A stretch of DNA of 64,000 nucleotides, taken from NCBI GenBank assembly GCA_963738445.1, contig CAVTWS010000011.1, forward strand, positions 434,001 to 498,000. Direction: 5' to 3'. The notes beneath the pieces were generated by a model, which was not told the DNA's origin, ran no database searches, and saw only the letters and a list, made by a program, of their open reading frames with translations. This stretch comes from CAVTWS01 sp963738445. GTDB taxonomy: Bacteria; Actinomycetota; Acidimicrobiia; Acidimicrobiales; SHLQ01. The position numbers and the translations under genes were made by a program. Positions 26,845-35,340 of this stretch are shown piece by piece (the first letter of the stretch is position 1; each line of letters opens with the position of its first letter).

Positions 26845-28201
26845 ACGACGACCGTCCCGGCGCGGTGACAGCAGCGGGTGCTCGGCTCCGAGCAGGGCGC
26901 GGATCGTCGTGGCCCGCCTCGGCGAGCCCGGCCCAGGCGGTGCGGGCAGGTTGCCGGTCCAGGCCGAGGTCGCCGTGCCGGGTCGCGCTGAAACACCTCG
27001 GTGACGGTGAACTGGGTCGCGTCGGGCCGGCCGGCAAGGTCCTCGACCGCAGATGATCTCGCTGACCCGGGGGCCGTCCGCAGTGCGCGCGCAGTGGACG
27101 ACGACGTCGACCGCCTCGGTCACCAGCGTGTTGAGCGCCGACATCGGGAGTGTCCGACGAGGTGTCGGCGAGCTGGCAGATGAAGCGAAGGCGGGTGAGC
27201 GCCTGGCGGGCCGAGCCCGGCGTGGATCGTGGTGAACCCCTTGCACGCCCGAGGACAGCGTGAGCAGAAGGGGCAGCGCTTCGCGGTCGCGGACCTCGCC
27301 GACGATGGCGACGTCGGGCGCCATGCGCAGGAAGCCGGCGACGAGGCGCCGGAGGTCGATCGGCGGGCGGTCGGCGCGGCCGGCGCGGGTCTGCATGCTG
27401 GCCACGTTGGCGAGCGGGACGTCGGCCTCGAAGACCTCCTCGGCGATGACGACCCGCAGCGACGGGTCGAGCTCGGCGGCGCAGCACGACAGCAGCGTGG
27501 TCTTGCCGGAGCCGGGGGCGCCGGCGAACACGATCGGTGGCGTGGGCGCCGCACGCACGCTTCGAGGAGCGCGGCGACGGCGGTGCGTGAGCATGCCGGC
27601 GGTCGACGAGCTCGTCGAGGGCGCGGAACGCGACGCCGGTGAACTTGCGGATGTTGACCATCACGTGGCCGCCGCGGGCGATGTCGCCGTGGACGATGTG
27701 GAGGCGGGCGCCGTCGTCGAGCTGGGCGTCTTGCAGGCCTTCGGCCGGGTCGAGCTTGCGGTGCGAGCGTCGACGCGTCGTCGAGGATCTTGGTGAGCGT
27801 GCGCAGCACGTGGTCGTCGTCGTGGAAGACCTCGTCGTGGTAGCCGTTCGTGCCGCGGTGGCGCTTCACGAAGATGCTGGTCGGGCGCGTTGATCATGAT
27901 CTCCCAGACGTCGTCGTCGGCCAGCAAGGGGGCCGAGGGGCCCGTAGCCGGTGAGGTTGCGCAAGGCCCGCTCGGCGATCTGGGTCGGATCCGACAGGGG
28001 TATGGGACGAAGGCCGCGACGGTGATCGGCTTGCCACCGGTCGATCTCGTCGGCGATGAGGTGGCGAAGGGCGAGATCGGACTGGTCGTCGCTCAGGTCG
28101 AGTGCGATGTCGGTCGCCCGGCTCTGCACGGCCCGTTCGAGCTCGGCGAGCGGCGACGCCGAGGGTTGCGGGTAGGTGGGGGGAGATGTGGTGAGTGCCA
28201 T
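26845..28201 (-). pseudogene. tadA: tadA/cpaF-like secretion ATPase gene with multiple frame breaks
   Basis: From ATG 28201: ALRHLIADEIDRWQADHR and LTGYGPLGPL, then LADDDVWEIMINAPD, KRHRGTNGYHDEVFHDDDHV, RKFTGVAFRALDELV, the Walker A region PIVFAGAPGSGKTTLLSCCA, RVVIAEEVFE, the Walker B/His-box region FLRMAPDVAIVGEVRDREAL, and VHCARTADGPRVSEIICG. All are characteristic of the TadA/CpaF hexameric ATPase that powers Flp pilus assembly. At least five frame changes interrupt it, with conserved blocks intact between them. It heads the Tad operon. The 3' end is approximate. Confidence 0.7.
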
Positions 28202-28263
28202 GGTCCGCCTGTGTCGACCAGCTCCGGGTACACCCGGAAACCCCTGGGGTGACCGGGAGAAGA

Positions 28264-28269
28264 TGTATA
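28264..28269 (-). promoter_or_regulatory. Putative -10 element upstream of the Tad operon
   Basis: TATACA on the minus strand, with TG five bases upstream of it, lies 62 bases before the tadA start in a locally AT-richer divergent intergenic region (28202-28397). No convincing -35 is seen. Confidence 0.3.
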
Positions 28270-28397
28270 GCACAGTGAACTACATGAAACGCAAGAAAAC
28301 GACGTTCGAGGGTGGTGAGGCAAGGATTCTGCCTCGTCGTCCGATGGCGTAGTTTCTTTGCGAACCGTTCCACTTACTACGCGGTCGGCGAGGACCG

Positions 28398-30034
28398 ATG
28401 AGCGACCACGACGGCGATTGGGATCTCGAGGCGGACGTCGTCGTCCTCGGCAGCGGCGGCGCGGCGCTCGTCGCCGCGCTCTCCGCCCACGACTACGGCG
28501 CCGGGCAGGTGGTCATCCTCGAGAAGTCGGGCATGGTCGGTGGGACGACGGCGATGTCGGGCGGGATGCTGTGGATCCCGCTGAACCACCACGCCCAGGA
28601 GGCGGGCGTCGAGGACTCGATCGGAAGACGTCGTCGCGTACCTCGACGCGCTCGCTCCCGGCCAGCTCGATGCCGACGCGTTGTCGGGCTTCCTCGAATC
28701 CGGTCCCGAGATGATCCGCTACCTGGCCGACAAGACCCCGGTGCGGCTGAGTCGTTCACCGACTTCCCCGACTACCAGTCGAGGCGATCGGGGCGAAGAG
28801 CGACGGCGGCCGTTCGCTCGACAACGAGGTGTTCCCGTTCGAGGAGCTCGGTTCGGGGCCACCCGGGTGAACCCGCCGAAGACCGGCATTCCGAAGCTGC
28901 TGAGCCGGATCGAGGACCGCCACGGCGGGGTGAGCGCGAGGAGCTGGCCGAGCGCAACGACGGATTGCCGCGGCCAGGGCCAGGCGCTGATCGGCTCGCT
29001 GCTAAAGGGCGTCCTCGACCGCGGCATCCCGGTCCACTTCGAGACGCGGGCCCGCCAGCTGTGCACGGAGGGCAAGCGGGTCGTCGGCGTGATCGCCGAG
29101 CACGAGCGGGGCTCGCTGCGAGTCCGAGCCCGCAAAGGCGTGATCATCGCCACCGGCGGGTTCGAGTGGAACAAACGCCTCGTGCAGACGTTCCTGCGCG
29201 GTCCGATGACCGCTCCGGTCAGCGTGCCCGAGTGCGAGGGCGACGGGCTGATGATGGCGATGGAGGTCGGCGCCAGCCTCGGCAACATGGCGAACGCCTG
29301 GTGGATGGTGTCGACCAAGGAGTCGAAGGCCGGCAGCCGCGACGCCCGCGCCAACTACCTGCTCTGCCAGGCCGAGCGCACGTGTCCGCGGTTCGATCAT
29401 GGTGAACCGGTCGGCTCGCCGGTTCGTGAACGAAGCGGTGAACTACAACGCGCTCGGCTTCGCACTGCACAACTTCGATGCCGACACCTACGAGTTCCCG
29501 AATCTGCCGTACTGGCTCGATCTTCGACAGCCGCTACATCGCCAAGTACCGGATGTTCACGAGCCGTCCCGGTGAGACCGCGCCGTCGTGGGCGACCAGC
29601 GCCGACACGATCGAGGAGCTCGCCGCAGCTCATCGGGCTCGACGGGCCGGTTCTGGCCGACACGGTGCTCGGTTCAACGCCGCACGTGGCAAGGGCCACG
29701 ACGACGAGTTCGGCCGCGGCGACGCCACCTACGACAACTTCGCCGGCGACCCGTCGCTCCCGGCGCCGTTCTCCACGCTCGGCGTGCTCGACGAGCCGCC
29801 CGTTCTACGCCGATCGAGATGGAGGCCGGCGTGAACGGCACGTGCGGCGGCCCGAGGGCCAACGGCCACGCCCAGGTGCTCGACTGGAACGACCGGCCGA
29901 TCGAAGGGCTCTACGTCGCGAGCAACACCATGGCCGCCGTCACCGCCGGGGTCTACGGCGGCGCCGGCGGCACGCTCGGCCCGGGCATGACGTTCGGCTT
30001 CATCGCCGGCCGCCACGCCGCCCAGCGGAGCTGA
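28398..30034 (+). pseudogene. FAD-dependent oxidoreductase (3-ketosteroid-dehydrogenase/FAD_binding_2 type), multiple frame breaks
   Basis: From ATG 28398, preceded by GAGGA: ADVVVLGSGGAALVAALSAH (FAD dinucleotide fold), EKSGMVGGTTAMSGGMLWIP, LSGFLESGPEMIRYLADKTP, GSLLKGVLDRGIPVHFETRA, GVIIATGGFEWNKRLV, ALHNFDADTYEFPNLPYW, then DRPIEGLYVASNTMAAVTAG and GGTLGPGMTFGFIAGRHAA at the end. The G-G-T-T-A-M-S-G-G motif and the C-terminal FAD-binding segment place it with the flavoproteins related to 3-ketosteroid 1-dehydrogenase and fumarate reductase. The substrate is unknown. Six or more single-base shifts interrupt it; one extra G near 28623 is easily seen. Conserved blocks are intact, so it is probably functional in the organism. 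Confidence 0.7.
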
Positions 30035-30058
30035 GCCACCTTTCCGTCGCCCCCGCTC

Positions 30059-30112
30059 TCGTTCTGGGAGACACAACCGTCGCCTGGGCGACGGGTTGGT
30101 CTCCCAGAACGA
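30059..30112. terminator. Long hairpin between convergent genes, probable bidirectional terminator
   Basis: A 14-bp perfect outer stem (30059-30072 with 30099-30112, arm TCGTTCTGGGAGAC) continues inward through about ten more pairs with a bulge and mismatch, leaving a tiny loop near TGG. It lies between the stops of the FAD oxidoreductase gene and the SDR gene. There is no U-tract on either side, so termination by hairpin strength alone is assumed; a repeated extragenic palindrome is the alternative. Confidence 0.65.
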
Positions 30113-30159
30113 TGGGTTTCTGTGACCTGCCGGTGGTGAGGCTGGCGGCCGGGAACTCG

Positions 30160-30952
30160 CTACGGGGTGAAGTAGTGGCCGGCGTTGACGTCGAGCACGG
30201 CGCCGGTGATCGCGGACGCCAGGTCCGAGGCGAGGAACAGCACGGCGTTGGCGACCTCGGTGCTGGTGGCGATGCGGCGTAGGGCCATCTCACCGGTGTA
30301 GTGCCCGAGCACGTCCTCATAGGTCTGACCAGTGACCCGGGCCCGTTCCCGGTAGAAGCCCTCCAGCGAATCGCTCCAGATGTGCCCTGGCGCCACGCAG
30401 TTCACCCGCACGCCATGGGGACCGAGCTCGGACGCCAGCGCCTGGGCGATCTTGTGCGACTGCGCCTTGCCGGCCGCGTAGTCGCTACGCCCGGCCATGG
30501 CGAGTCGGCTCGACATCGACGTGACGTTCACGATCGACCCCCTCCCGGCCTCGACCATGTGGGGCGCCACGAACCGGCAGGCCAGCAGGGTGCTGTACCC
30601 ACCGGTCTCCACGGTGCGGCGCCAGCTCTCGAGCGCGTCGTCGTCCATCTCCAGCACGGTGCGTCGGGGCGGTGACGCGAACGCGGTGTTGACGAGCACG
30701 TCGATGCGGCCGAACCGCTCCATGGTCCGTGCCGCGATCGAACGGGCCCCGTCGATCGTCATCACGTCGGCGGCGACGGCCGAATGGCTCGCCGCCTGCG
30801 TCACGCACGGCCGAACCCGAGGCGTCGAGCGACGCCTCCGACCGGGCGACGAGCGCGACCTGTGCACCCTGATCGGCGAACCTTCCGGCCAGCGCCGAGC
30901 CGAGTCCGGGCCCGGCACCCACGATCACCGCCACCCTTCCGTCGAATCTCAT
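30160..30952 (-). CDS. Short-chain dehydrogenase/reductase, frame-broken near 30785
   Basis: From ATG 30952: MRFDGRVAVIVGAGPGLG (cofactor loop), QVALVARSEASLDA, then a frame break in a Gly-rich stretch, and VAADVMTIDGARSIAARTME onward. The catalytic Ser lies in VNVTSMSSR and Tyr/Lys in DYAAGKA; NAG is replaced by VNTAF. The C-terminus (SAITGAVLDVNAGHYFTP) is standard for the family. About 264 residues after correction. The start codon lies inside a 17-bp tandem duplication, which complicates start choice. It diverges from the LtrA gene. Confidence 0.75.
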
Positions 30953-30972
30953 GGGCCGTCGAATCTCATGGG
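30939..30972. repeat. 17-bp perfect tandem duplication over a start codon
   Basis: Two identical 17-base copies (30939-30955 and 30956-30972). Each contains a CAT, i.e. an ATG on the minus strand; only the copy at 30952-30950 is in frame with the SDR. Confidence 0.9.
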
Positions 30973-31006
30973 GTTCCTCGTTCCGGTCGGAGCTGCGATC
31001 GGTCTT

Positions 31007-31012
31007 TAGCAT
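31007..31012 (+). promoter_or_regulatory. Putative -10 element for a leaderless LtrA mRNA
   Basis: TAGCAT ends 6 bases before ATG 31019. The only purine-rich run (GGGGAG) touches the start codon and is too close to be a ribosome site. Confidence 0.35.
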
Positions 31013-31018
31013 GGGGAG

Positions 31019-32188
31019 ATGCGTGGGGTCACCATTCCCGATCGCGAGGAAGACTTCGCGGCCGACCCGTCGGAGCTGTTCTTCGATCTCGTGTTCGTGT
31101 TCGTGTTCTCCCGGCTCGTCGACCACCTCGTCCATCACCCGAACTGGCCGGGCATCGGCGAGTTCGCCCTGCTGTTCACGATGATCTGGATGCCGTGGAC
31201 GCAGTTCACCTGGTCCGCCAACACGGTGGCGGGCAACTCGCGGCCGGTGCGGCTGCTGTTCCTCGTGGCCACCGTCGCCAGCATCCCGATGGCCGGATCG
31301 GTCACCGCCGCCCTCGACGACGGCGCTCCGGTGTTCGCCATCTCGCTGTCGATCATCTTGTCCATGGGGCTGTTCACCATGGCGTTCGGCCTGCACGAGA
31401 ACGAACCGGAGGTGCTCCGCTCGATCCTGCGGTACTCGACGCTCAACTGGGTCGCGGTGGTGTTGATGGTGACCGGCGGTTTCGTGGAACACGACGTCCG
31501 GATCGTCCTGTGGGTGGCGGCCATGACCGCGGTCATCTCGGGCACGGTGCGCGCCGGCCGGTACGAATGGCTCGTGCGGCCCGGCCACTTCGCCGAGCGG
31601 CACAGCCTCATCCTGATCGTCGCCCTCGGTGAGGTGATCGTGGCCCTCGGGGTGCCGGTGGTCGAGCAGCTCGACGACGGTGCCGGGCTCCCGGGCCGAA
31701 CGGTCGTGGCGCTCGTGGCGGCCGGCGTGTTCGCCGGTGCGTTGTGGTGGGGCTACTTCGATCGTCCGAGCCCGGCGCTGGAAAACCGGCACGAGAGTAT
31801 CGAGGGCGGAGTCGCACGCGGCCGCTACGCACGCGACATCTACACCTACGCCCACTTCCCGCTCATCGCCGGCGTGGTCCTGGCGACCGCCGCCCTGGAG
31901 GAGATCACCATCCATCCCGATGAACCGCTGGCGGAGCCGTTCCGGTGGATGTTCTTCGCCGGCCTCGCCATGTACCTGGCCGCGGTCGTCATCGCCGTCG
32001 CTCGCGCGTTCCGTGTGCTTGCCGTCGAGCGGCTCGGGGCCATCGCCGTCATGCTGGGGGTGGTCGTCGCCCTGAGGGAGGTCGATGGTGTGATCCTGCT
32101 CGCCGCCACCGATGCCGTCCTCGTCGCGACCCTGCTCGCCGAGCACTACCGGGTGGAGATCGCACCTCGTCAGGCGGCCGTCGCCTGA
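31019..32188 (+). CDS. Low temperature requirement protein A (LtrA) family membrane protein
   Basis: 389 residues with about ten to eleven membrane helices. The family start is clear: SELFFDLVFVFVFSRLVDHL, then IWMPWTQFTWSANTV, and later HFAERHSLILIVALGEVIVA and LWWGYFDRP. The conserved F-F-D-L-V-F and E-R-x-x-L-I-I-I-x-L-G-E motifs define LtrA proteins. The biochemical role is unknown; the name comes from a Listeria cold-growth mutant. It stands alone, diverging from the SDR with only 66 bases between start codons. Confidence 0.9.
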   Translation: MRGVTIPDREEDFAADPSELFFDLVFVFVFSRLVDHLVHHPNWPGIGEFALLFTMIWMPWTQFTWSANTVAGNSRPVRLLFLVATVASIPMAGSVTAALDDGAPVFAISLSIILSMGLFTMAFGLHENEPEVLRSILRYSTLNWVAVVLMVTGGFVEHDVRIVLWVAAMTAVISGTVRAGRYEWLVRPGHFAERHSLILIVALGEVIVALGVPVVEQLDDGAGLPGRTVVALVAAGVFAGALWWGYFDRPSPALENRHESIEGGVARGRYARDIYTYAHFPLIAGVVLATAALEEITIHPDEPLAEPFRWMFFAGLAMYLAAVVIAVARAFRVLAVERLGAIAVMLGVVVALREVDGVILLAATDAVLVATLLAEHYRVEIAPRQAAVA

Positions 32189-32258
32189 CGCACGTCGGCG
32201 ACGCCGGACGCTGAGACTCTGCTAAGACCAGCGCGTAGAGCGACCTCGGGGGCCGGGC

Positions 32259-33152
32259 ATGGATGATCACGGTGACGATCGCAGCGGCGACTTGGCGACG
32301 ACCGATCCGGACGAGCCGGTCATCGGCCCGGGCCGGGTGGCGGTCATCACCGGCGGAGCCAGCGGAATCGGGCGCGCCCTGGGCGAGCGGTTCGCCTTGG
32401 AAGGCTCGATCGTGGTCGTCGCCGATGTGGATGTCGACGGTGCCGAGGCGGTGGCGGCTGGGATCCGGAGCGCGGGCGGCCGCGCCACCGCGCACCGGGT
32501 CGACGTAACCGACCCGGACTCGGTCGAGCAGCTCGCGGCGGCCACGCTGGAGCGCCATGGCCGGGTCGATGTCCTGTGCAACAACGCCGGGGTGTCCACC
32601 TTCAATTTGATGCGCGACCAGACGCTCCAGGATTGGCGCTGGGTGTTCGACGTCAACGTGTGGGGTGTCGTGCACGGCATCCACACATTCGTGCCGATCA
32701 TGCGGAGCCAGGGCACCCGTGCCCACATCGTCAACACCTCGTCCATCGCCGGGCTGATGAGCGGCATCGCCTTCATCGGCCCCTACGCCGCTACCAAGGT
32801 CGCCGTCGTGTCCATCTCCGAATCGCTCCACAAGGAGTTCGAGGTCGACGGGACCAACATCGGCGTCAGCGTCCTGTGCCCGAGCTCGGTCGACACCAGC
32901 GTGATGGAATCCGAGCGCAACCGCCCCGGGCCCCGGGGCGCCGAGCAGCGCACCGAGATGGGCGAGGCGGTCCGGATGATGATCAAGGACGGGCTCACCG
33001 GGCCGACAGGCCAGTCGCCCGAACAGGTCGCCACCACCGTGCTGGACGCGATCCGCACCCGTCGATTCTGGATCATCACCCACCCCGAGGACCGGCCGAT
33101 GATCGAGGACCGGGCGCAGGTCATCGTGGCGAACTTCCCGCCCGCGGGATAG
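32259..33152 (+). CDS. Short-chain dehydrogenase/reductase
   Basis: 297 residues from ATG 32259. After a polar N-terminal extension of about 27 residues comes RVAVITGGASGIGRALGERF, VVVADVDVDGAEAVA with an Asp at the end of strand 2 (suggests NAD(H)), CNNAGV, NTSSIAGL and YAATKVAVV with Tyr-x-x-x-Lys. The C-terminal part (CPSSVDTSVMESERNRP, then a segment on entry to RTRRFWIITHPEDRP) is typical of a large actinobacterial SDR subfamily of unknown substrate. It follows LtrA by 70 bases and may share its promoter. Confidence 0.85.
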   Translation: MDDHGDDRSGDLATTDPDEPVIGPGRVAVITGGASGIGRALGERFALEGSIVVVADVDVDGAEAVAAGIRSAGGRATAHRVDVTDPDSVEQLAAATLERHGRVDVLCNNAGVSTFNLMRDQTLQDWRWVFDVNVWGVVHGIHTFVPIMRSQGTRAHIVNTSSIAGLMSGIAFIGPYAATKVAVVSISESLHKEFEVDGTNIGVSVLCPSSVDTSVMESERNRPGPRGAEQRTEMGEAVRMMIKDGLTGPTGQSPEQVATTVLDAIRTRRFWIITHPEDRPMIEDRAQVIVANFPPAG

Positions 33153-33167
33153 GGCGCTCGGAAGGGA

Positions 33168-33317
33168 CTACTGGTCTGTCTTGTCTGTGCCCTGGCGCGG
33201 CTTCGCCCCTGGTGCGGGGCCGCTCGGCGGTGGGGTGAGCTTGTTGGCCGGCACGGTCGACGAGCTGTATCCGCCACGCTTCTCGATCTGAGACCGATTG
33301 CTCGGTGACGTCTTCAC
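33168..33317 (-). CDS. Small Pro/Lys-rich hypothetical protein
   Basis: 49 residues from GTG 33317, chosen because AGGAG lies 8 bases upstream. The sequence begins VKTSPSNRSQIEKRGGYSSS and ends in a Pro/Gly/Lys-rich tail. No domain is recognised. It starts 10 bases after the stop of the DUF6338-like gene, so the two are probably co-expressed. Small basic Pro-rich proteins in this position may be partners of the membrane protein, but that is conjecture. Confidence 0.5.
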   Translation of the reverse strand: MKTSPSNRSQIEKRGGYSSSTVPANKLTPPPSGPAPGAKPRQGTDKTDQ

Positions 33318-33327
33318 GAGGTCGCTC

Positions 33328-33694
33328 CTAGGCGCCGCCGAGCCAGACACCCGATTTCATACGCACCATGCGGCGCTTCTGCTGCGCCACGATCCCCACG
33401 ACCGTGCCGATCGCGGTCGGCACGGCCACGAACGCCAGGGCTGCAGTCCAGAGCCACATGGTGACCGGTCGATGAGCCTGGAGATCGTCCCAGTAGGTCG
33501 CCACCAGCCAATGGCTGAGCGGTGCAAACACCGCGTGCATCACCGCGGAAGCTCCGATGAAGCGAAGAAGCCGATCGCTCAAGCCAATCCCCCAGCGACC
33601 GAGTTGCCGTTCCTGGGCCCATACGTAGAGGGCTCCGGGAAGCAGCGCGGCGACAGCGATCAGCAGCGAGGCGAGGGTCGAGGGTCGAGGGCAC
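33328..33694 (-). CDS. DUF6338-like membrane protein, start region altered by a 7-bp repeat
   Basis: The body reads LASLLIAVAALLPGALYVWA, RQLGRWGIGLSDRLLRFIGA, then FAPLSHWLVATYWDD, a second membrane helix TMWLWTAALAFVAVPTAIGT and a basic end. This fits DUF6338-like proteins, with a helix, the P-G-x-x-Y motif and conserved D-R-L-L-R-F. A GTG at 33694 has GGGAGG 8 bases upstream and is the natural start, but it is out of frame with the body because a 7-bp unit is present three times just after it. Two copies would restore the frame. A TTG at 33756 gives an uninterrupted but unnatural N-terminus. Confidence 0.55.
33672..33692. repeat. 7-bp tandem repeat, three units, at the start of the DUF6338-like gene
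   Basis: Units CGAGGGT, CGAGGGT, CGAGGGC on the plus strand. The unit length is not a multiple of three, so each gain or loss shifts the reading frame of the gene that begins at 33694. Confidence 0.9.
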
Positions 33695-33786
33695 GTCCCG
33701 ATCCTCCCACGCCCGCGGGATAGGGCGCTCGGACCATCTCCTGGTCCGGCACTCAAGCGATCGGGTCACGAATCCGAAACCGTGTC

Positions 33787-34188
33787 ATGGTCGCCATCGT
33801 CTCGGTCTCGTCGCTCTCGCCGGCTCCGTCGCCAACCCTCGCGGCCGCGGTCTCGCTCCATGGTGGCCTGGACCTGGGTGAGTGGACGGGGCCTCCCTAC
33901 ATCAGCGATCCCAACGTTCGCTGCGATCACCTCGGCATCAGCCGCGGCAGCATGCACCTGCGCTGGGACGAGATCGAACGGGTGCACCCGTCCGTCGAGA
34001 CCAACTACGGCGAGATGACCCACCGGCTGGTGCTCGTCGCCTCCGGAGCGCAGATGGAGCTGACCCGAAGCTCTGTCCGTTCCCGCCAGCAGCGCGACAA
34101 CCAGCAGGCGTTCGAGGCGCTGATCGACGCCGTGTCGCATTTCGCCCCCGATCGCGCGTGCCTCGCCGGAGCCCTCACCCGACCGTGA
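33787..34188 (+). CDS. Hypothetical protein, possible PH-like fold
   Basis: 133 residues from ATG 33787. The central part (VRCDHLGISRGSMHLRWDEIERVHP, then HRLVLVASGAQMEL) alternates strands in the way bacterial PH-like or DUF-type single-domain proteins do, with a W-x-x-I-x-x-V motif, and ends in a helix (QQRDNQQAFEALIDAVSHFA). No family can be named. The first 25 residues are low complexity. The stop codon lies in the first copy of a 31-bp tandem duplication. Confidence 0.5.
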   Translation: MVAIVSVSSLSPAPSPTLAAAVSLHGGLDLGEWTGPPYISDPNVRCDHLGISRGSMHLRWDEIERVHPSVETNYGEMTHRLVLVASGAQMELTRSSVRSRQQRDNQQAFEALIDAVSHFAPDRACLAGALTRP

Positions 34189-34246
34189 ACCTCACGGCAG
34201 CCGCCTCTGCTGCCCCTGAACCTCACGGCAGCCGCCTCTGCTGCCG
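34186..34246. repeat. 31-bp-period tandem duplication between two genes
   Basis: Two 30-base copies (34186-34215 and 34217-34246) differ at the last base only. Each copy starts with the TGA stop of the upstream gene and contains GGCAG...CTGCC arms that can form a 5-bp hairpin, so the interval could serve as a doubled terminator. Confidence 0.9.
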
Positions 34247-34257
34247 ATTGGTACATC

Positions 34258-35133
34258 GTGAACCTGGTGGTGCGCCGGCCGCGGCTCGATTGGAGCGATG
34301 GTTTCGACCCCATGTGGTCGCCCCGTCACCCGGAACTGGCGTGCGTCGCCAATGCCGTCTCGTTGCAGATGCCCTACGTGGAGCCGTACGTCGTACGGTC
34401 GATGCGCGCGGTGCAGGACCGCCTGACCGGTGATCTGGCCGACCAGACGACGGCCTACATCCGCCAGGAGTCCAACCACCACGCCCAGCACCGCCGCTTC
34501 AACGATCTGGTGATCGCCCGGTATCCGTCGCTGCGCCGGGTCGACCGATGGGCCGCTCGGCACCACGACCGTCGCGAACGCCGGGGCGATGAGGTGGCGA
34601 ACATCGCGTTCGCCGCCGCCATCGAGATCATCGCCTTCGCCATCGCCCGGTGGACCGACAAGCGACTCGCCACCTTCTTCCGTCACGCCGATCCCACCGC
34701 CGCGGGCCTCTACCTGTGGCACCTGGCCGAGGAGGTCGAGCACAAGTCGGTCGCCTTCGACGTCGCCACCGCCGTCGGCGTGAAACGGCTGACGTTGCTC
34801 CGGGCCATGATCGGCGCCACGGTGACCCTCGCGCTGTTCGTGTTCGCCGGCGCCCTTCCGCCCCTGGTCCGGGAAGGTCGCTGGTGGCGGCCCGTCACGT
34901 GGTGGCGGCTCAGCACCTGGGCGTTCGGCTTCGCCTTCGAGCTCATGCCGGTCATCGGCGCGTCGGTGCTCGGCGGTCATCACCCGTCGCAGCTGGTCGA
35001 CCCGCCGTGGTGCGGGCCCTGGCTCAACGGGTTCGATCAGGAGACGGGCGCACTCCCGGACTGGCTGACGGATGGCTCGACCACGCCTCGGGGGTCGTCG
35101 ACGACCGAACCGGTGCCGGCACCGGCGCCGTAA
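34258..35133 (+). CDS. Metal-dependent hydrolase-like protein (PF10118 type)
   Basis: 291 residues from GTG 34258. The sequence has the helical-bundle features of the PF10118 predicted metal-dependent hydrolases: ELACVANAVSLQMPYVEPYV, RQESNHHAQHRRFN with Glu and His ligands, and LWHLAEEVEHKSVAFDVATA with a second E-E-x-E-H set. The motifs recall di-metal carboxylate proteins. One or two membrane-like stretches follow (LRAMIGATVTLALFVFAGAL). The C-terminal 25 residues are Thr/Pro rich. The substrate is unknown. Confidence 0.82.
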   Translation: MNLVVRRPRLDWSDGFDPMWSPRHPELACVANAVSLQMPYVEPYVVRSMRAVQDRLTGDLADQTTAYIRQESNHHAQHRRFNDLVIARYPSLRRVDRWAARHHDRRERRGDEVANIAFAAAIEIIAFAIARWTDKRLATFFRHADPTAAGLYLWHLAEEVEHKSVAFDVATAVGVKRLTLLRAMIGATVTLALFVFAGALPPLVREGRWWRPVTWWRLSTWAFGFAFELMPVIGASVLGGHHPSQLVDPPWCGPWLNGFDQETGALPDWLTDGSTTPRGSSTTEPVPAPAP

Positions 35134-35199
35134 CGCTCCACCAGGCGACGCCCGGCGGCGGCCACGGCCTCCTGCACCGCCGGCGGTGCGCTGCCCGTC

Positions 35200-35340
35200 A
35201 CCTCGAACGCCCGGTCACGGTGCCGTGGGGCCAGATGCCCGGAGCGGCTGCGTTGCAGGTGTACGTGTCGGAGATCAGCGTCCACACGTGGGATCTCGCC
35301 GTCGCCACCGATCAGTCCGTCGAGTGCGACTTCGGGACTC
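35200..35340 (+). pseudogene. Remnant of a TIGR03086 / maleylpyruvate-isomerase-like protein
   Basis: One frame contains ERPVTVPWGQMPGAAALQVY followed by VSEISVHTWDLAVATDQSVE. This matches the central-to-late part of the TIGR03086 branch of the mycothiol-dependent maleylpyruvate isomerase / DinB superfamily, where an H-x-W-D-L-A motif carries metal ligands. No start, N-terminal helix bundle or C-terminus is present, and the frame runs into the 3' end of the hemolysin III gene on the other strand. A truncated fossil is the simplest reading. Confidence 0.5.

Noticed and set aside
24200..29900. A decayed pseudogene island
   Set aside because: Protein sequence between breaks is well conserved, without nonsense changes in the supporting frames; indel errors explain it more simply.
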